Of a stretch of 64,000 bases of DNA, positions 44,428 through 53,323 are shown piece by piece; the first letter of the stretch is position 1, and every line of letters begins with the position of its first letter. The notes beneath the pieces were generated by a model that saw nothing but the letters and a program-made list of their open reading frames with translations, ran no database searches and was not told where the DNA came from. This stretch comes from Flavobacteriaceae bacterium (GTDB taxonomy: Bacteria; Bacteroidota; Bacteroidia; Flavobacteriales; Flavobacteriaceae): assembly GCA_013373635.1 (NCBI GenBank), contig JABXHN010000010.1, positions 183,568-247,567 on the forward strand, in the 5' to 3' direction. A program made the position numbers and the translations under genes.

Positions 44428-45570
44428 ATGCAGAAGATTAAACTGGGAATATTAGGAGGTGGAGGAGATTCACTCATCGGAGTTTTACACCGTGTGGCCT
44501 CTTTTATCAATGACAATTATGAATTAACCGGAGCCGTGTTTAATCCTAATTGGGAAGAAAATATCGGTTTTGCAGAAGAACTTGGAATTCCAACCAACAG
44601 AATATACAAGGATTTTGACACCTTGATTGAAGAGGAGTTAAAACTTCCAAAGGAAGAACGCATTCAAGTGTGTTCTATATTAACCCCTAACTTTTTGCAT
44701 TTCCCGATGGCTAAAAAGTTGATGGAAAATGGATTTCATGTCATCTGTGAGAAACCGATGACTAACACTTATGAAGAAGCTAAAATCTTGGCAGATCTTC
44801 AACGTGAAAAAGGAGTTGTATTTGGGCTTACTCACACTTATACGGGCTACCCTATGGTTCGTCAAATGCGCCATATGATTGCCAATGGAGAATTAGGTAA
44901 AATTCAAAAGGTCGATGTACGTTATTACCAAGGATGGATTAATCCAATTATTCACGATAAAGAAAAACGTTCTTCAATTTGGAGATTGGATCCAGAAAAA
45001 GCTGGTATTTCTTGTTGTATGGGAGATATTGGAACCCACGCCTTTAATATGGTAGAGTACACTACTGGATTACGTGTAGAAAAATTACTCGCAGATTTAA
45101 ATTACCTCTATGAGGATAATAAGATGGATATCGATGGAAACATCATGCTTCACATCGAAGGAGGGGTTCGTGGAATTCTTCGTTCAAGTCAAATTGCGAC
45201 TGGAGAAGAAAACGGATTGGCCATTGCTATTTACGGGTCTAAAAAGGCCTTGAAATGGGAACAAGAAAACCCTAACAGATTAAAGGTGATGTCTGATTCA
45301 GAACCAATGCAGATTTACACTCCTGGACATGCGTATTTATCTGAGTTTTCTTTGGATGGAACTAAGTTACCTCCAGGCCACCCAGAGGGAATTTTTGATT
45401 CGATGGCTAATATCTACTTAGGAGTGGCTCGTGCCATCAGAAATCAAAATCCAAGATCTGGTGAGTACCCAACAGTCATTGATGGAGTTCGTGGATTGAA
45501 CTTTATTGAGAGCGCTGTGAAGTCTCAAAAAGACGGAAATGTGTGGGTTGAATTAGATAAACAAGATTAA
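44428..45570 (+). CDS. Gfo/Idh/MocA family oxidoreductase
   Basis: A 380-residue cytoplasmic NAD(P)-dependent oxidoreductase. The N-terminal Rossmann motif is LGILGGGGDSLIGVLHR, and the family signature CEKPMTNTYEEAK is at about residues 108-120. A C-terminal GFO/IDH domain follows with YYQGW and the segment GDIGTHAFNM, in which His is a usual catalytic position. In 3-keto-sugar routes such an enzyme reduces the keto-sugar to the free sugar or oxidises it. It lies between the permease and the second TIM barrel with short gaps. Confidence 0.88.
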   Translation: MQKIKLGILGGGGDSLIGVLHRVASFINDNYELTGAVFNPNWEENIGFAEELGIPTNRIYKDFDTLIEEELKLPKEERIQVCSILTPNFLHFPMAKKLMENGFHVICEKPMTNTYEEAKILADLQREKGVVFGLTHTYTGYPMVRQMRHMIANGELGKIQKVDVRYYQGWINPIIHDKEKRSSIWRLDPEKAGISCCMGDIGTHAFNMVEYTTGLRVEKLLADLNYLYEDNKMDIDGNIMLHIEGGVRGILRSSQIATGEENGLAIAIYGSKKALKWEQENPNRLKVMSDSEPMQIYTPGHAYLSEFSLDGTKLPPGHPEGIFDSMANIYLGVARAIRNQNPRSGEYPTVIDGVRGLNFIESAVKSQKDGNVWVELDKQD

Positions 45571-45571
45571 G

Positions 45572-46630
45572 ATGAAAACAATTAAAGGACCTGCGGTTTT
45601 TTTAGCGCAGTTTGTAGATAGTAAGGCGCCCTTTAACTCTCTGGAAGGGATGTGTCAATGGGCTGCTGATTTAGGTTATAAAGGAATTCAGATTCCCACT
45701 TGGGAATCCTTTTTAATCGATTTAGACAAAGCTGCTGAATCTAAAGATTACTGTGATGAGTTAAAGGGGACGATCAATTCGTACGGATTGGAGATTACCG
45801 AACTCTCAACACACCTACAAGGGCAACTTGTTGCTGTACATCCAGCTTATGACTCGATGTTTGATGCCTTTGCACCTGATGCGGTTAAGAACAATCCAAA
45901 AGCGAGAACGCAATGGGCTGTTGAAACCGTTAAAAAAGCGGCGACAGCAAGTAAACATTTGGGATTAAATGCACATGCTACGTTCTCGGGAGCACTGCTT
46001 TGGCATACCATGCACCCTTGGCCTCAACGTCCTGCTGGACTTGTGGAGATGGGATTTGAAGAACTGGCAAAACGATGGATGCCGATCTTAAATCACTTCG
46101 ACGAGCAAGGAGTGGATGTGTGTTATGAGGTGCACCCAGGTGAAGACATTCACGATGGGGATACCTTTGAGCGCTTTTTAGCAGCTACTGGAAATCACAA
46201 GAGAGTGAATATTCTCTATGATCCATCGCATTTCGTGTTACAACAATTAGACTATATTGAGTATATCGATCACTATCACCAGTTTATAAAGGCCTTTCAC
46301 GTCAAGGATTCTGAATTTAATCCTACCGGAAAAAAAGGGGCCTTTGGAGGCTATAATGATTGGGGCAACAGAGCAGGTCGTTACCGCTCCTTGGGAGATG
46401 GTCAAATTGACTTTAAAACCATCTTCTCAAAGCTGACACAATACGGATGTGATGTGTGGGCCGTGATGGAATGGGAGTGCTGTATTAAATCTCCAGAACA
46501 AGGAGCTCGTGAAGGAGCAAAATTTATTCAGGATCATATTATCGAGGCCACTCAGAAGACCTTCGATGACTTTGCGGGCAAAGCAACCGACAAAGACGAA
46601 CTCAGAAGTATATTAGGTATAAACGATTAA
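45572..46630 (+). CDS. Cytoplasmic sugar phosphate isomerase/epimerase-fold protein
   Basis: A 352-residue TIM-barrel protein without signal peptide, of the AP endonuclease 2-like group. Likely metal ligands sit in CYEVHPGEDIHDG, LYDPSHFV, FHVKDSEF and VMEWECC. It begins one base after the Gfo/Idh stop, so the two are tightly co-expressed and may act on the same substrate, for example isomerising or epimerising the imported keto-sugar. It is distinct from the exported TIM-barrel protein at the head of the operon. Confidence 0.85.
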   Translation: MKTIKGPAVFLAQFVDSKAPFNSLEGMCQWAADLGYKGIQIPTWESFLIDLDKAAESKDYCDELKGTINSYGLEITELSTHLQGQLVAVHPAYDSMFDAFAPDAVKNNPKARTQWAVETVKKAATASKHLGLNAHATFSGALLWHTMHPWPQRPAGLVEMGFEELAKRWMPILNHFDEQGVDVCYEVHPGEDIHDGDTFERFLAATGNHKRVNILYDPSHFVLQQLDYIEYIDHYHQFIKAFHVKDSEFNPTGKKGAFGGYNDWGNRAGRYRSLGDGQIDFKTIFSKLTQYGCDVWAVMEWECCIKSPEQGAREGAKFIQDHIIEATQKTFDDFAGKATDKDELRSILGIND

Positions 46631-46632
46631 TT

Positions 46633-47361
46633 ATGAAACAACTCGTATTCGCTACAGCTCTAGTTTTTTTACTGGGTTCTTGTAAGCAACAAACAGAAAA
46701 AAAAGAAGGGACAACGCAACTTCCACAGGAGGCCTCTTACGTATCCTTATTTGATGGAGTGTCTTTTAACGGATGGCATTCTTATCTAGGAGGTGACCAA
46801 TTAAACGGTTGGACTATTGAAGAAGGAGCCATGGTTTTTGATCCTGCTTTAAAAACAGAAGAGCGTTCTTCAAACCTTGTAACCGATCAGGATTTTACTA
46901 ATTTTGAACTGGTATTGGAATGGAAGATAGCCGAGGGCGGAAATTCAGGAATTATGTGGGCTGTTGTAGAGGATGAGAAGTATTCTCAACCTTATTTAAC
47001 AGGACCAGAGATTCAGGTTTTAGACGACGCTAAACACCCAGATTCTTTTGTAGGAGAAGGAACTCATAAGGCGGGAGCGCTTTACGATATGATTGCTCCA
47101 CGACAAGCAGTAAAACCTGCGATGGAATGGAACCACTGTGTGATTCGAATCAATCACCACACCAATATTGGAACAGTACGACTCAACGGAATTAATGTGG
47201 TGAGTTTCCCGGTGCATGGTCCAGAGTGGGATGCGATGGTTTCTAAATCTAAATTTGCTAATTGGGAGGCTTTTGGAGTATCTAGAACAGGTAAAATCGC
47301 ACTTCAAGATCACGGAGATAAGGTGTGGTATCGCAAGATCCAAATAAAATCACTCGACTGA
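46633..47361 (+). CDS. DUF1080 lipoprotein, copy 1 (3-keto-disaccharide hydrolase family)
   Basis: A 242-residue lipoprotein: signal peptide with lipobox LLGSC (Cys17), then a single DUF1080 jelly-roll domain with SLFDGVSFNGWHSY, FELVLEWKIAEGGNSGIMW, YLTGPEIQVLDD, GAL, EWNHCVI and ALQDHGDKVWYRKI. DUF1080 domains have been shown in gut and soil bacteria to cleave 3-keto-glycosides. The lipid anchor puts it in the periplasm or on the outer membrane. It begins two bases after the TIM-barrel gene and ends at the start of copy 2. Confidence 0.87.
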   Translation: MKQLVFATALVFLLGSCKQQTEKKEGTTQLPQEASYVSLFDGVSFNGWHSYLGGDQLNGWTIEEGAMVFDPALKTEERSSNLVTDQDFTNFELVLEWKIAEGGNSGIMWAVVEDEKYSQPYLTGPEIQVLDDAKHPDSFVGEGTHKAGALYDMIAPRQAVKPAMEWNHCVIRINHHTNIGTVRLNGINVVSFPVHGPEWDAMVSKSKFANWEAFGVSRTGKIALQDHGDKVWYRKIQIKSLD

Positions 47362-48059
47362 TGAGAAATTGGGGCTACCTACTAGGTGTATTCCTTGTGA
47401 TCAGTTCTTGTAGTTCAGCGCCGGATGGATTTGAACCACTGTTTAATGGAGATGATCTCGAGGGATGGCATATCTACGGTGGACATGAGAATTTCAACGG
47501 TTGGACGGTAAGCGATGGAGTTTTGTTATACGATCCACAGCTTCGAACAGAATCAGTTAGCGTTAGTTTAACCACTGATGAACAGTTTACTGATTTTGAG
47601 CTATCGATGGATTGGATGATCGATACTCTTGGTAATTCAGGAGTGATGTGGGGAGTTCTAGATGATGGAACCCACGATCAGCCCTATCGAACAGGTCCTG
47701 AAATTCAAATTCTAGACGATACTTGGACGGACTATATCCAGCAAAGAGGAGACATCAATAGAGCGGGAGCCTTGTATAATTTAATGCCACCTTCTAAAGT
47801 AGTTGCCAAGGGTCCTAATGAGTGGAACCATTTTCTATTGCACGTAGATCAAACTAATCAAGTTGGGTTTTTAGATTTTAACGGAGAACGCGTCTTGGAA
47901 TTTTCACCAGGATCGGATGAGTGGTTGTCGATGATTCTCAGATCAAAATTTAGAAATTGGCACTCCTTTGCAGCCTATAAAACAGGACATATTTCACTTC
48001 AAGAACACGGTTCTAAGGTGGCCTTTAAAAATATTTATATCAAACGACTAAACGAATAA
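47361..48059 (+). CDS. DUF1080 lipoprotein, copy 2 (3-keto-disaccharide hydrolase family)
   Basis: A 232-residue lipoprotein with lipobox VISSC (Cys17) and one DUF1080 domain. It is related to copy 1 (PLFNGDDLEGWHIYGG, LGNSGVMWGV, YRTGPEIQILDD, SLQEHGSKV), so the two probably arose by tandem duplication. Its ATG overlaps the copy 1 stop (TGATG), and an in-frame GTG at 47325 is rejected because the lipoprotein signal starts at the ATG. Copy-specific substrates are likely but cannot be read. Confidence 0.87.
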   Translation: MRNWGYLLGVFLVISSCSSAPDGFEPLFNGDDLEGWHIYGGHENFNGWTVSDGVLLYDPQLRTESVSVSLTTDEQFTDFELSMDWMIDTLGNSGVMWGVLDDGTHDQPYRTGPEIQILDDTWTDYIQQRGDINRAGALYNLMPPSKVVAKGPNEWNHFLLHVDQTNQVGFLDFNGERVLEFSPGSDEWLSMILRSKFRNWHSFAAYKTGHISLQEHGSKVAFKNIYIKRLNE

Positions 48060-48063
48060 TACG

Positions 48064-48819
48064 ATGAAATCAACCAAGCTAGCCTTATTACTATTCCTTT
48101 TTGTTTCAATGGGGGCATTTGCTCAACAAGAGGAACCCACAAAACCTGAAGCAACTGAATTTTACGAGCCTGTACCGCCAGTGGTAACTCCAGGGAAGAA
48201 CGGTTCTGCACCATCGGACGCTATCGTCTTATTTGACGGTTCAAATTTAGATGCTTGGGAATCTACAAGAGGAGAAGGAGGAGCGGCACCTTGGACGATC
48301 AATAAAGACGGTTCGATGACTGTTGCTAATAGAACTGGAGATATTCGTACCAAACAATCCTTTGGAGATGTTCAATTGCATATTGAATGGAGTTCACCTA
48401 AGAAAGTAATGGGATCGAATCAATCTCGAGCGAATTCAGGAGTGTTCTTACAAGAGCGCTATGAAGTTCAAGTATTGGACAACAATGACAATCCAACCTA
48501 TGTCAATGGACAGGTAGGATCGATTTACAAACAAGCCATTCCTCTTGCAATGGCATCAGTGCCTACAGGAGAGTGGAATAGCTACGATATCATCTATCAC
48601 GCTCCGAAGTTTGACGCTTTGGGAAGAGTGACCAAAAAAGGAACGATAACCGTTTTGCACAATGGGGTTTTAATTCAAGATCATCACAAGATTCTAGGAA
48701 CTACTGAATATATTGGATGGCCCAAGAATATCCGTCACGGAAAAGCACCAATTCGCTTACAAGATCACGGAGATAATTCAAGAGTGAGCTATAGAAATAT
48801 TTGGGTTAGAGAACTCTAA
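48064..48819 (+). CDS. DUF1080 periplasmic protein, copy 3
   Basis: A 251-residue protein with a cleavable signal peptide (GAFAQQ) and no lipobox, so it is probably soluble in the periplasm. The DUF1080 domain is recognisable in IVLFDGSNLDAWESTRGEG, DVQLHIEWSSPKK, RANSGVFLQERYEVQVLD, and the terminal RLQDHGDNSRVSYRNIWVREL, quoted in part. It is more distant from copies 1 and 2. It closes the plus-strand operon four bases after copy 2; the next gene has its own promoter box. Confidence 0.86.
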   Translation: MKSTKLALLLFLFVSMGAFAQQEEPTKPEATEFYEPVPPVVTPGKNGSAPSDAIVLFDGSNLDAWESTRGEGGAAPWTINKDGSMTVANRTGDIRTKQSFGDVQLHIEWSSPKKVMGSNQSRANSGVFLQERYEVQVLDNNDNPTYVNGQVGSIYKQAIPLAMASVPTGEWNSYDIIYHAPKFDALGRVTKKGTITVLHNGVLIQDHHKILGTTEYIGWPKNIRHGKAPIRLQDHGDNSRVSYRNIWVREL

Positions 48820-48840
48820 AAAGGTTTCATCGCTTCTTTG

Positions 48841-48848
48841 TATCTTTG
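48841..48848 (+). promoter_or_regulatory. -7 box of the yicC-gmk-nadD promoter
   Basis: TATCTTTG matches TAnnTTTG, about 18 bases before the YicC ATG at 48867. It would start the housekeeping operon that follows the keto-sugar block. Confidence 0.5.
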
Positions 48849-48866
48849 CTTTGTAAAAAATAAAGC

Positions 48867-49721
48867 ATGATCAAATCCATGACCGCTTATGGTAAGTGTA
48901 CGATTCAACTTGCCGATAAGAAAATTAATATTGAAATAAGATCCCTTAATTCAAAGGGGTTGGATCTCAATATGAGAGCTCCTTCTGCCTATAAGGCTCA
49001 CGAATTGAGTTTTAGAAAGAAAATTGCTTCGGCAGTAGAACGAGGAAAGATTGACTTTAGCCTCTATATTGAAAAAACAGGTGTTGATACCATTAGTCAG
49101 ATCAATACTCCGGTGATTCAAGCCTATATTGAGGAGCTTAAAAATATCACCAATATCAGTGGAGAAAAGGCTTTGGAAATTGCCATGCGATTACCTGAAT
49201 CCCTATCGAGTTCTAAGGAAGAGATCGAAGCTGATGAGTTAAATCAAATCAATTCTGGAATCGATCAGGCTTTAGAGGCTTTTAACACCTTTAGAGAAGA
49301 AGAGGGGGCTGCCCTAGCTGAGGATTTTAATCAGCGTATTGCTTCCATCAAGTCACTATTAGATGAGGCGACAGAAATCGATGTAAATCGACTTGCGGGT
49401 ATTCGAACTCGATTGGAGAAGGCCGTTGCTGATCTCAAAGAAAACGTCGATCAGAATCGATTTGAGCAGGAACTTATTTTTTACTTAGAAAAATACGATA
49501 TCACTGAAGAAAAGGTCCGTTTGTCAAATCATTTAGACTATTTCATTCAAACGATGAAAGCTGAATCAACAGGTAAAAAACTCGGTTTTATCGCTCAAGA
49601 AATTGGAAGAGAAATCAATACCATGGGATCCAAGGCAAATGATGCTTCACTTCAAAAAATTGTAGTTCAAATGAAAGATGAACTCGAAAAAATAAAAGAA
49701 CAACTCTTAAACGTACTCTAA
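48867..49721 (+). CDS. YicC family endoribonuclease-type protein
   Basis: A 284-residue cytoplasmic protein of the YicC/YloC family, starting with the typical MIKSMTAYGK and carrying the conserved IEIRSLNSKGLD and the C-terminal EKYDITEEKVRLSNHLDYF, quoted in part. E. coli YicC is an RNase linked to turnover of the small RNA RyhB. The gene overlaps gmk by one base (TAATG), a linkage seen in many bacteria. Confidence 0.92.
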   Translation: MIKSMTAYGKCTIQLADKKINIEIRSLNSKGLDLNMRAPSAYKAHELSFRKKIASAVERGKIDFSLYIEKTGVDTISQINTPVIQAYIEELKNITNISGEKALEIAMRLPESLSSSKEEIEADELNQINSGIDQALEAFNTFREEEGAALAEDFNQRIASIKSLLDEATEIDVNRLAGIRTRLEKAVADLKENVDQNRFEQELIFYLEKYDITEEKVRLSNHLDYFIQTMKAESTGKKLGFIAQEIGREINTMGSKANDASLQKIVVQMKDELEKIKEQLLNVL

Positions 49722-50296
49722 TGGATTTTAAGGGGAAACTCTTTGTGTTTTCAGCTCCATCTGGAAGTGGAAAATCGACGATTGTCAATCATTTACTTTC
49801 AATCGATGAGCTCAATTTAGCTTTTTCCATCTCTGCGACTTCAAGAGCCCCAAGGGGAGAAGAAAAAGATGGTGAGCACTATTATTTTATGAGCGCTGAT
49901 GAGTTTAAATCTCATATTGAAAAGGATGATTTTTTAGAGTGGGAAGAGGTGTACCAAAACAACTTTTACGGTACCTTAAAATCGGAGGTAGAGCGTATTT
50001 GGAAGATGGGAAAACACGTGGTTTTTGATATCGATGTCATCGGAGGACTCAATATTAAAAAACAGTTTCCAGAGCAAACCCTGTCGATTTTTATCATGCC
50101 TCCTTCTGTTGAGGAACTCAGAAATCGATTGGTAAAACGATCTACTGAGACTGCTGAGAAAATTGAAATGAGAGTTGCAAAAGCAGCCAAAGAATTAGAA
50201 AGTGCTTCCTCTTTTGATGTGGTGATCACCAATGATGAGTTGGATAAAGCTCTCGTGGAAGCCGAACAGACTGTAGCGAATTTCATTCAATCCTAA
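49721..50296 (+). CDS. gmk: Guanylate kinase
   Basis: Phosphorylates GMP to GDP. The 191-residue protein has the P-loop FSAPSGSGKSTIV, the GMP-binding segment SATSRAPRGEEKDGEHYYF and the lid region. It is coupled to yicC upstream and separated by one base from nadD downstream. Confidence 0.96.
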   Translation: MDFKGKLFVFSAPSGSGKSTIVNHLLSIDELNLAFSISATSRAPRGEEKDGEHYYFMSADEFKSHIEKDDFLEWEEVYQNNFYGTLKSEVERIWKMGKHVVFDIDVIGGLNIKKQFPEQTLSIFIMPPSVEELRNRLVKRSTETAEKIEMRVAKAAKELESASSFDVVITNDELDKALVEAEQTVANFIQS

Positions 50297-50297
50297 C

Positions 50298-50879
50298 ATG
50301 AAAAAAGTAGGACTCTTTTTTGGGAGCTTTAACCCCATTCATATGGGGCATTTAATCCTGGCCAATTATATGCTGGAATTTACCGAAATAGAAGAACTCT
50401 GGTTTGTAATTACCCCTGTGAGTCCCTTTAAGCAAAATGACAAGCTACTCGATAACAATACTCGTTACCAATTAATATACGAGGCGATTCTAGACTATCC
50501 TTCCATGAAAGCCTCTAAGGTGGAATTCGATTTAGAGCAGCCTAATTACACCATCAATACCCTTGCTGTTTTAGAAGAACAATACCCCGAACACACTTTT
50601 TCACTAATCATGGGATCGGACAATCTTCAGCATTTTCACAAGTGGAAAAACGCGGAACTTATTTTAGACCGCTATCCTCTTTTAGTCTATCCAAGGGCCC
50701 ATTCAAATGAGGTTCCAGAATCCTATAAAAAATTAAAGAGTGTTCAATTACTCCAAGCTCCCATTGTTGAAATATCTGCTAGTTTTATTCGCAACGCTAT
50801 TAAAGAGCAAAAGGATATTAGAGCCTTTCTTCCTCCCTTAGTCTGGGAGTATATCGATCAGATGAATTTGTTTAAATAA
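50298..50879 (+). CDS. nadD: Nicotinate-nucleotide adenylyltransferase
   Basis: Makes deamido-NAD from nicotinate mononucleotide and ATP. The 193-residue nucleotidyltransferase-fold protein has the HxGH-type motif GSFNPIHMGHLIL and the second ATP-binding signature EISASFIRNAI near the C-terminus. It closes the yicC-gmk-nadD operon. Confidence 0.96.
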   Translation: MKKVGLFFGSFNPIHMGHLILANYMLEFTEIEELWFVITPVSPFKQNDKLLDNNTRYQLIYEAILDYPSMKASKVEFDLEQPNYTINTLAVLEEQYPEHTFSLIMGSDNLQHFHKWKNAELILDRYPLLVYPRAHSNEVPESYKKLKSVQLLQAPIVEISASFIRNAIKEQKDIRAFLPPLVWEYIDQMNLFK

Positions 50880-50915
50880 TCGGGATTTCTCACTTAAAAA
50901 ATATAAATTTATCCC

Positions 50916-52253
50916 ATGATGCAATGGGATGAATTACTCTCTTTAAAAAGACAGGGAGATCGCAATAAACGAATTAGAATTGAGCAGGATGAAACCCGAT
51001 TGGGGTTTGAAGTCGACTACGACCGTATTTTATTTTCTGCTCCTTTTCGATCACTTCAAGATAAAACCCAGGTAGTTCCAGTTTCGGATACCGATTTTGT
51101 TCACACAAGACTCACTCATAGTTTAGAAGTTTCTGTGGTGGGGAGATCGCTGGGGAGAATGGTTGGAGTGGCTCTTTTGGAAAAACACCCACATCTAAAA
51201 AGTGTCGAAGGCTATTCATTTAACGATTTTGGTGCGATTGTCGCTGCAGCAGCACTGGCTCACGATATCGGAAATCCTCCCTTTGGTCACTCAGGTGAAA
51301 AGGCGATTGGAGATTTCTTTTCCAACGGTAAAGGCCAAAAGTACCAAGAGGCTTTAACTGCCATTCAGTATCAAGAATTAATCGATTTTGAAGGGAATGC
51401 CAATGGTTTTAGAATTCTCAACGCCAACAGAGCTGGAGTTCCAGGAGGTCTTCGTTTGAGTTACGCCACTCTAGGAGCATTTACGAAGTATCCAAAGGGA
51501 GCTCTTCCCAAAAAACCGACCAAGCACATTGCTGATAAAAAGTACGGTGTCTTTTCTACAGATCGTTCATTATTTGATGAGGTGGCATTTGAACTCGGTT
51601 TAATCAAATACGATGATGGACGTTATGCCAGACATCCACTCGCTTTCTTAGTTGAGGCCGCCGATGATATTTGCTATACCATTATCGATTTTGAAGACGG
51701 TATTAATTTGGGATTGATTCCAGAAGACTTTGCATTGGAGTATTTGATCAAACTAGTCAAGGATCGTATCGATGTCAAAAAATACAATGCCATGACACAT
51801 CAGGAAGATCGTTTGAGTTATCTCAGAGCGGTAGCTATTGGTAGTCTGATACAAGATGCTTCCCGTATCTTTATGGAGCATGAGGATCAAATCCTAAAGG
51901 GGACTTTTGATTGTTCCTTATTGGACAAAAGCAAGTACAAGGCTCAAATTGAGGACATCATTAGCCTGAGTGTTCAAAAGGTATACCGTTCCAAAGAAGT
52001 CATCGAAAAAGAGATTTCAGGTTATCGAATTATAGCTGATCTCTTGGAAGTGTTTAGCGATGCGCTGATTCGCAAATCGCATGGAGAAGAAACCGCCTAT
52101 GATCGTTTGGCCATTGAATTAATGCCTTCAGCCTATACGCAGTCAAAGGAATCGGTATATCACATTTTAATGGACTGCGCTTGTTTTGTGGCGAGTCTCT
52201 CCGATAGAGCTGCCATCTTATTGCATTCTAAGATTTCGGGGAAGATTGCTTAA
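50916..52253 (+). CDS. dgt: Deoxyguanosinetriphosphate triphosphohydrolase
   Basis: Hydrolyses dGTP to deoxyguanosine and triphosphate. The 445-residue HD-domain protein has the metal ligands in VHTRLTHSLEVS and ALAHDIGNPPFGHSGEKA, and the later segment VEAADDICYTIIDFEDGIN. Two adjacent ATG codons (50916, 50919) can serve as start. It ends on a TTAA shared with the convergent DUF3078 gene. Confidence 0.93.
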   Translation: MMQWDELLSLKRQGDRNKRIRIEQDETRLGFEVDYDRILFSAPFRSLQDKTQVVPVSDTDFVHTRLTHSLEVSVVGRSLGRMVGVALLEKHPHLKSVEGYSFNDFGAIVAAAALAHDIGNPPFGHSGEKAIGDFFSNGKGQKYQEALTAIQYQELIDFEGNANGFRILNANRAGVPGGLRLSYATLGAFTKYPKGALPKKPTKHIADKKYGVFSTDRSLFDEVAFELGLIKYDDGRYARHPLAFLVEAADDICYTIIDFEDGINLGLIPEDFALEYLIKLVKDRIDVKKYNAMTHQEDRLSYLRAVAIGSLIQDASRIFMEHEDQILKGTFDCSLLDKSKYKAQIEDIISLSVQKVYRSKEVIEKEISGYRIIADLLEVFSDALIRKSHGEETAYDRLAIELMPSAYTQSKESVYHILMDCACFVASLSDRAAILLHSKISGKIA

Positions 52254-53323
52254 AAGGCATAGACAACCCCTACTCCTAAGAGTTGTTTGAACTGAATTTT
52301 AGCGGATCCTGGATCGGTGATGATTCCATCTTCGTTTTTAACTTGATCAAATTTGATGTCGTCGTCGTAAATAATATGGGTTCCAATAGAACTGGTGATG
52401 TGTTCATTGACTTTAAAATGAAAGTCTAAGGACCAATCGACATCCATATTTCCAAAGCTTTTAAGGTAGTCCATATAGAGTGCTAAATTGGATTTCATCA
52501 GCACATTTTCTCCGAGTTCTCGCTCGTATTTATTAGTTGCGAGAAAACCGAGTTCCATATAGACTCTTTTCCCTGGAGTGATTAAATTGCCTTCGTTGTC
52601 ATAGGTGGCTGCTTGAACCCCAAAAGCACCTTGATTGGCCAAATCTTGATCGATGACAAAAGTTGCTTTTTGAGTTAGAGGTGAGATATAAACATTGACT
52701 TTCTTAGCCTCATCTATATAAGAGGTTCCAACCCCTAAAAACAAATAACCTGGAGCCATAAATCGAGACTTAGGATGTTCTCTATCTGGGTATTTATAAC
52801 CATTGGCAAACTGAGTGTTAAAATTTAATTTCCCTGAATAATACCACTTGCTGATCGTATCAGAGCGATAGCCAAAGGTGGAACTCAGTCGAATTTGATC
52901 GTCTGTTTTTCGAACCTCTCTGCCTTCTTGAGCATTGAGACCATATCGGAGATCTAAAGAGTTGTCCCAGGTAATGTATCTAAATTTGTAATTGCGCTCA
53001 AAATAAACTGAGGCAATTGCAGATACTGAATTGTTCCCCCCGGCATTCCAATTGACAAAGGCTACTTCGCTAAAGTTTAATCCAAATCGATTTTTCTTGC
53101 TCCAAAAAGAGGGCATTTTAAAGGATTTAAAACGTTCTTTTAAGGTTATTGCAGAATCTAAGACGACTAGGGTGTCTTTAATTCTCAAATTCGCTATGGA
53201 CTCCGCTTTTTGTTGTTGAGTTCTGATGACAATGGTGTCAACGACCTTAGGCTTTACTTGTTCTTGAGCATGGATGCTCATTAGTCCAATTAGAAAAAAG
53301 AGGGTTAGGAAAATGTTTTTCAT
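52250..53323 (-). CDS. DUF3078 domain outer-membrane-type protein
   Basis: A 357-residue exported protein with a signal peptide (MKNIFLTLFFLIGLMSIHA) and a beta-rich DUF3078 region: NFSEVAFVNWNAGGNNSVSA, then alternating aromatic strands to a terminal phenylalanine (GVGVVYAF), as in outer-membrane beta-barrels. The function is unknown. I start it at the ATG whose ATGA overlaps the dxs stop; an upstream in-frame start at 53443 lies inside dxs and is not a signal peptide. Confidence 0.85.
   Translation of the reverse strand: MKNIFLTLFFLIGLMSIHAQEQVKPKVVDTIVIRTQQQKAESIANLRIKDTLVVLDSAITLKERFKSFKMPSFWSKKNRFGLNFSEVAFVNWNAGGNNSVSAIASVYFERNYKFRYITWDNSLDLRYGLNAQEGREVRKTDDQIRLSSTFGYRSDTISKWYYSGKLNFNTQFANGYKYPDREHPKSRFMAPGYLFLGVGTSYIDEAKKVNVYISPLTQKATFVIDQDLANQGAFGVQAATYDNEGNLITPGKRVYMELGFLATNKYERELGENVLMKSNLALYMDYLKSFGNMDVDWSLDFHFKVNEHITSSIGTHIIYDDDIKFDQVKNEDGIITDPGSAKIQFKQLLGVGVVYAF

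Noticed and set aside
37920..48819. Possible recent horizontal transfer of the keto-sugar block
   Set aside because: No integrase, transposase, flanking repeats or tRNA target is seen, and base composition looks like the surroundings. Transfer in the past cannot be excluded but is not supported here.
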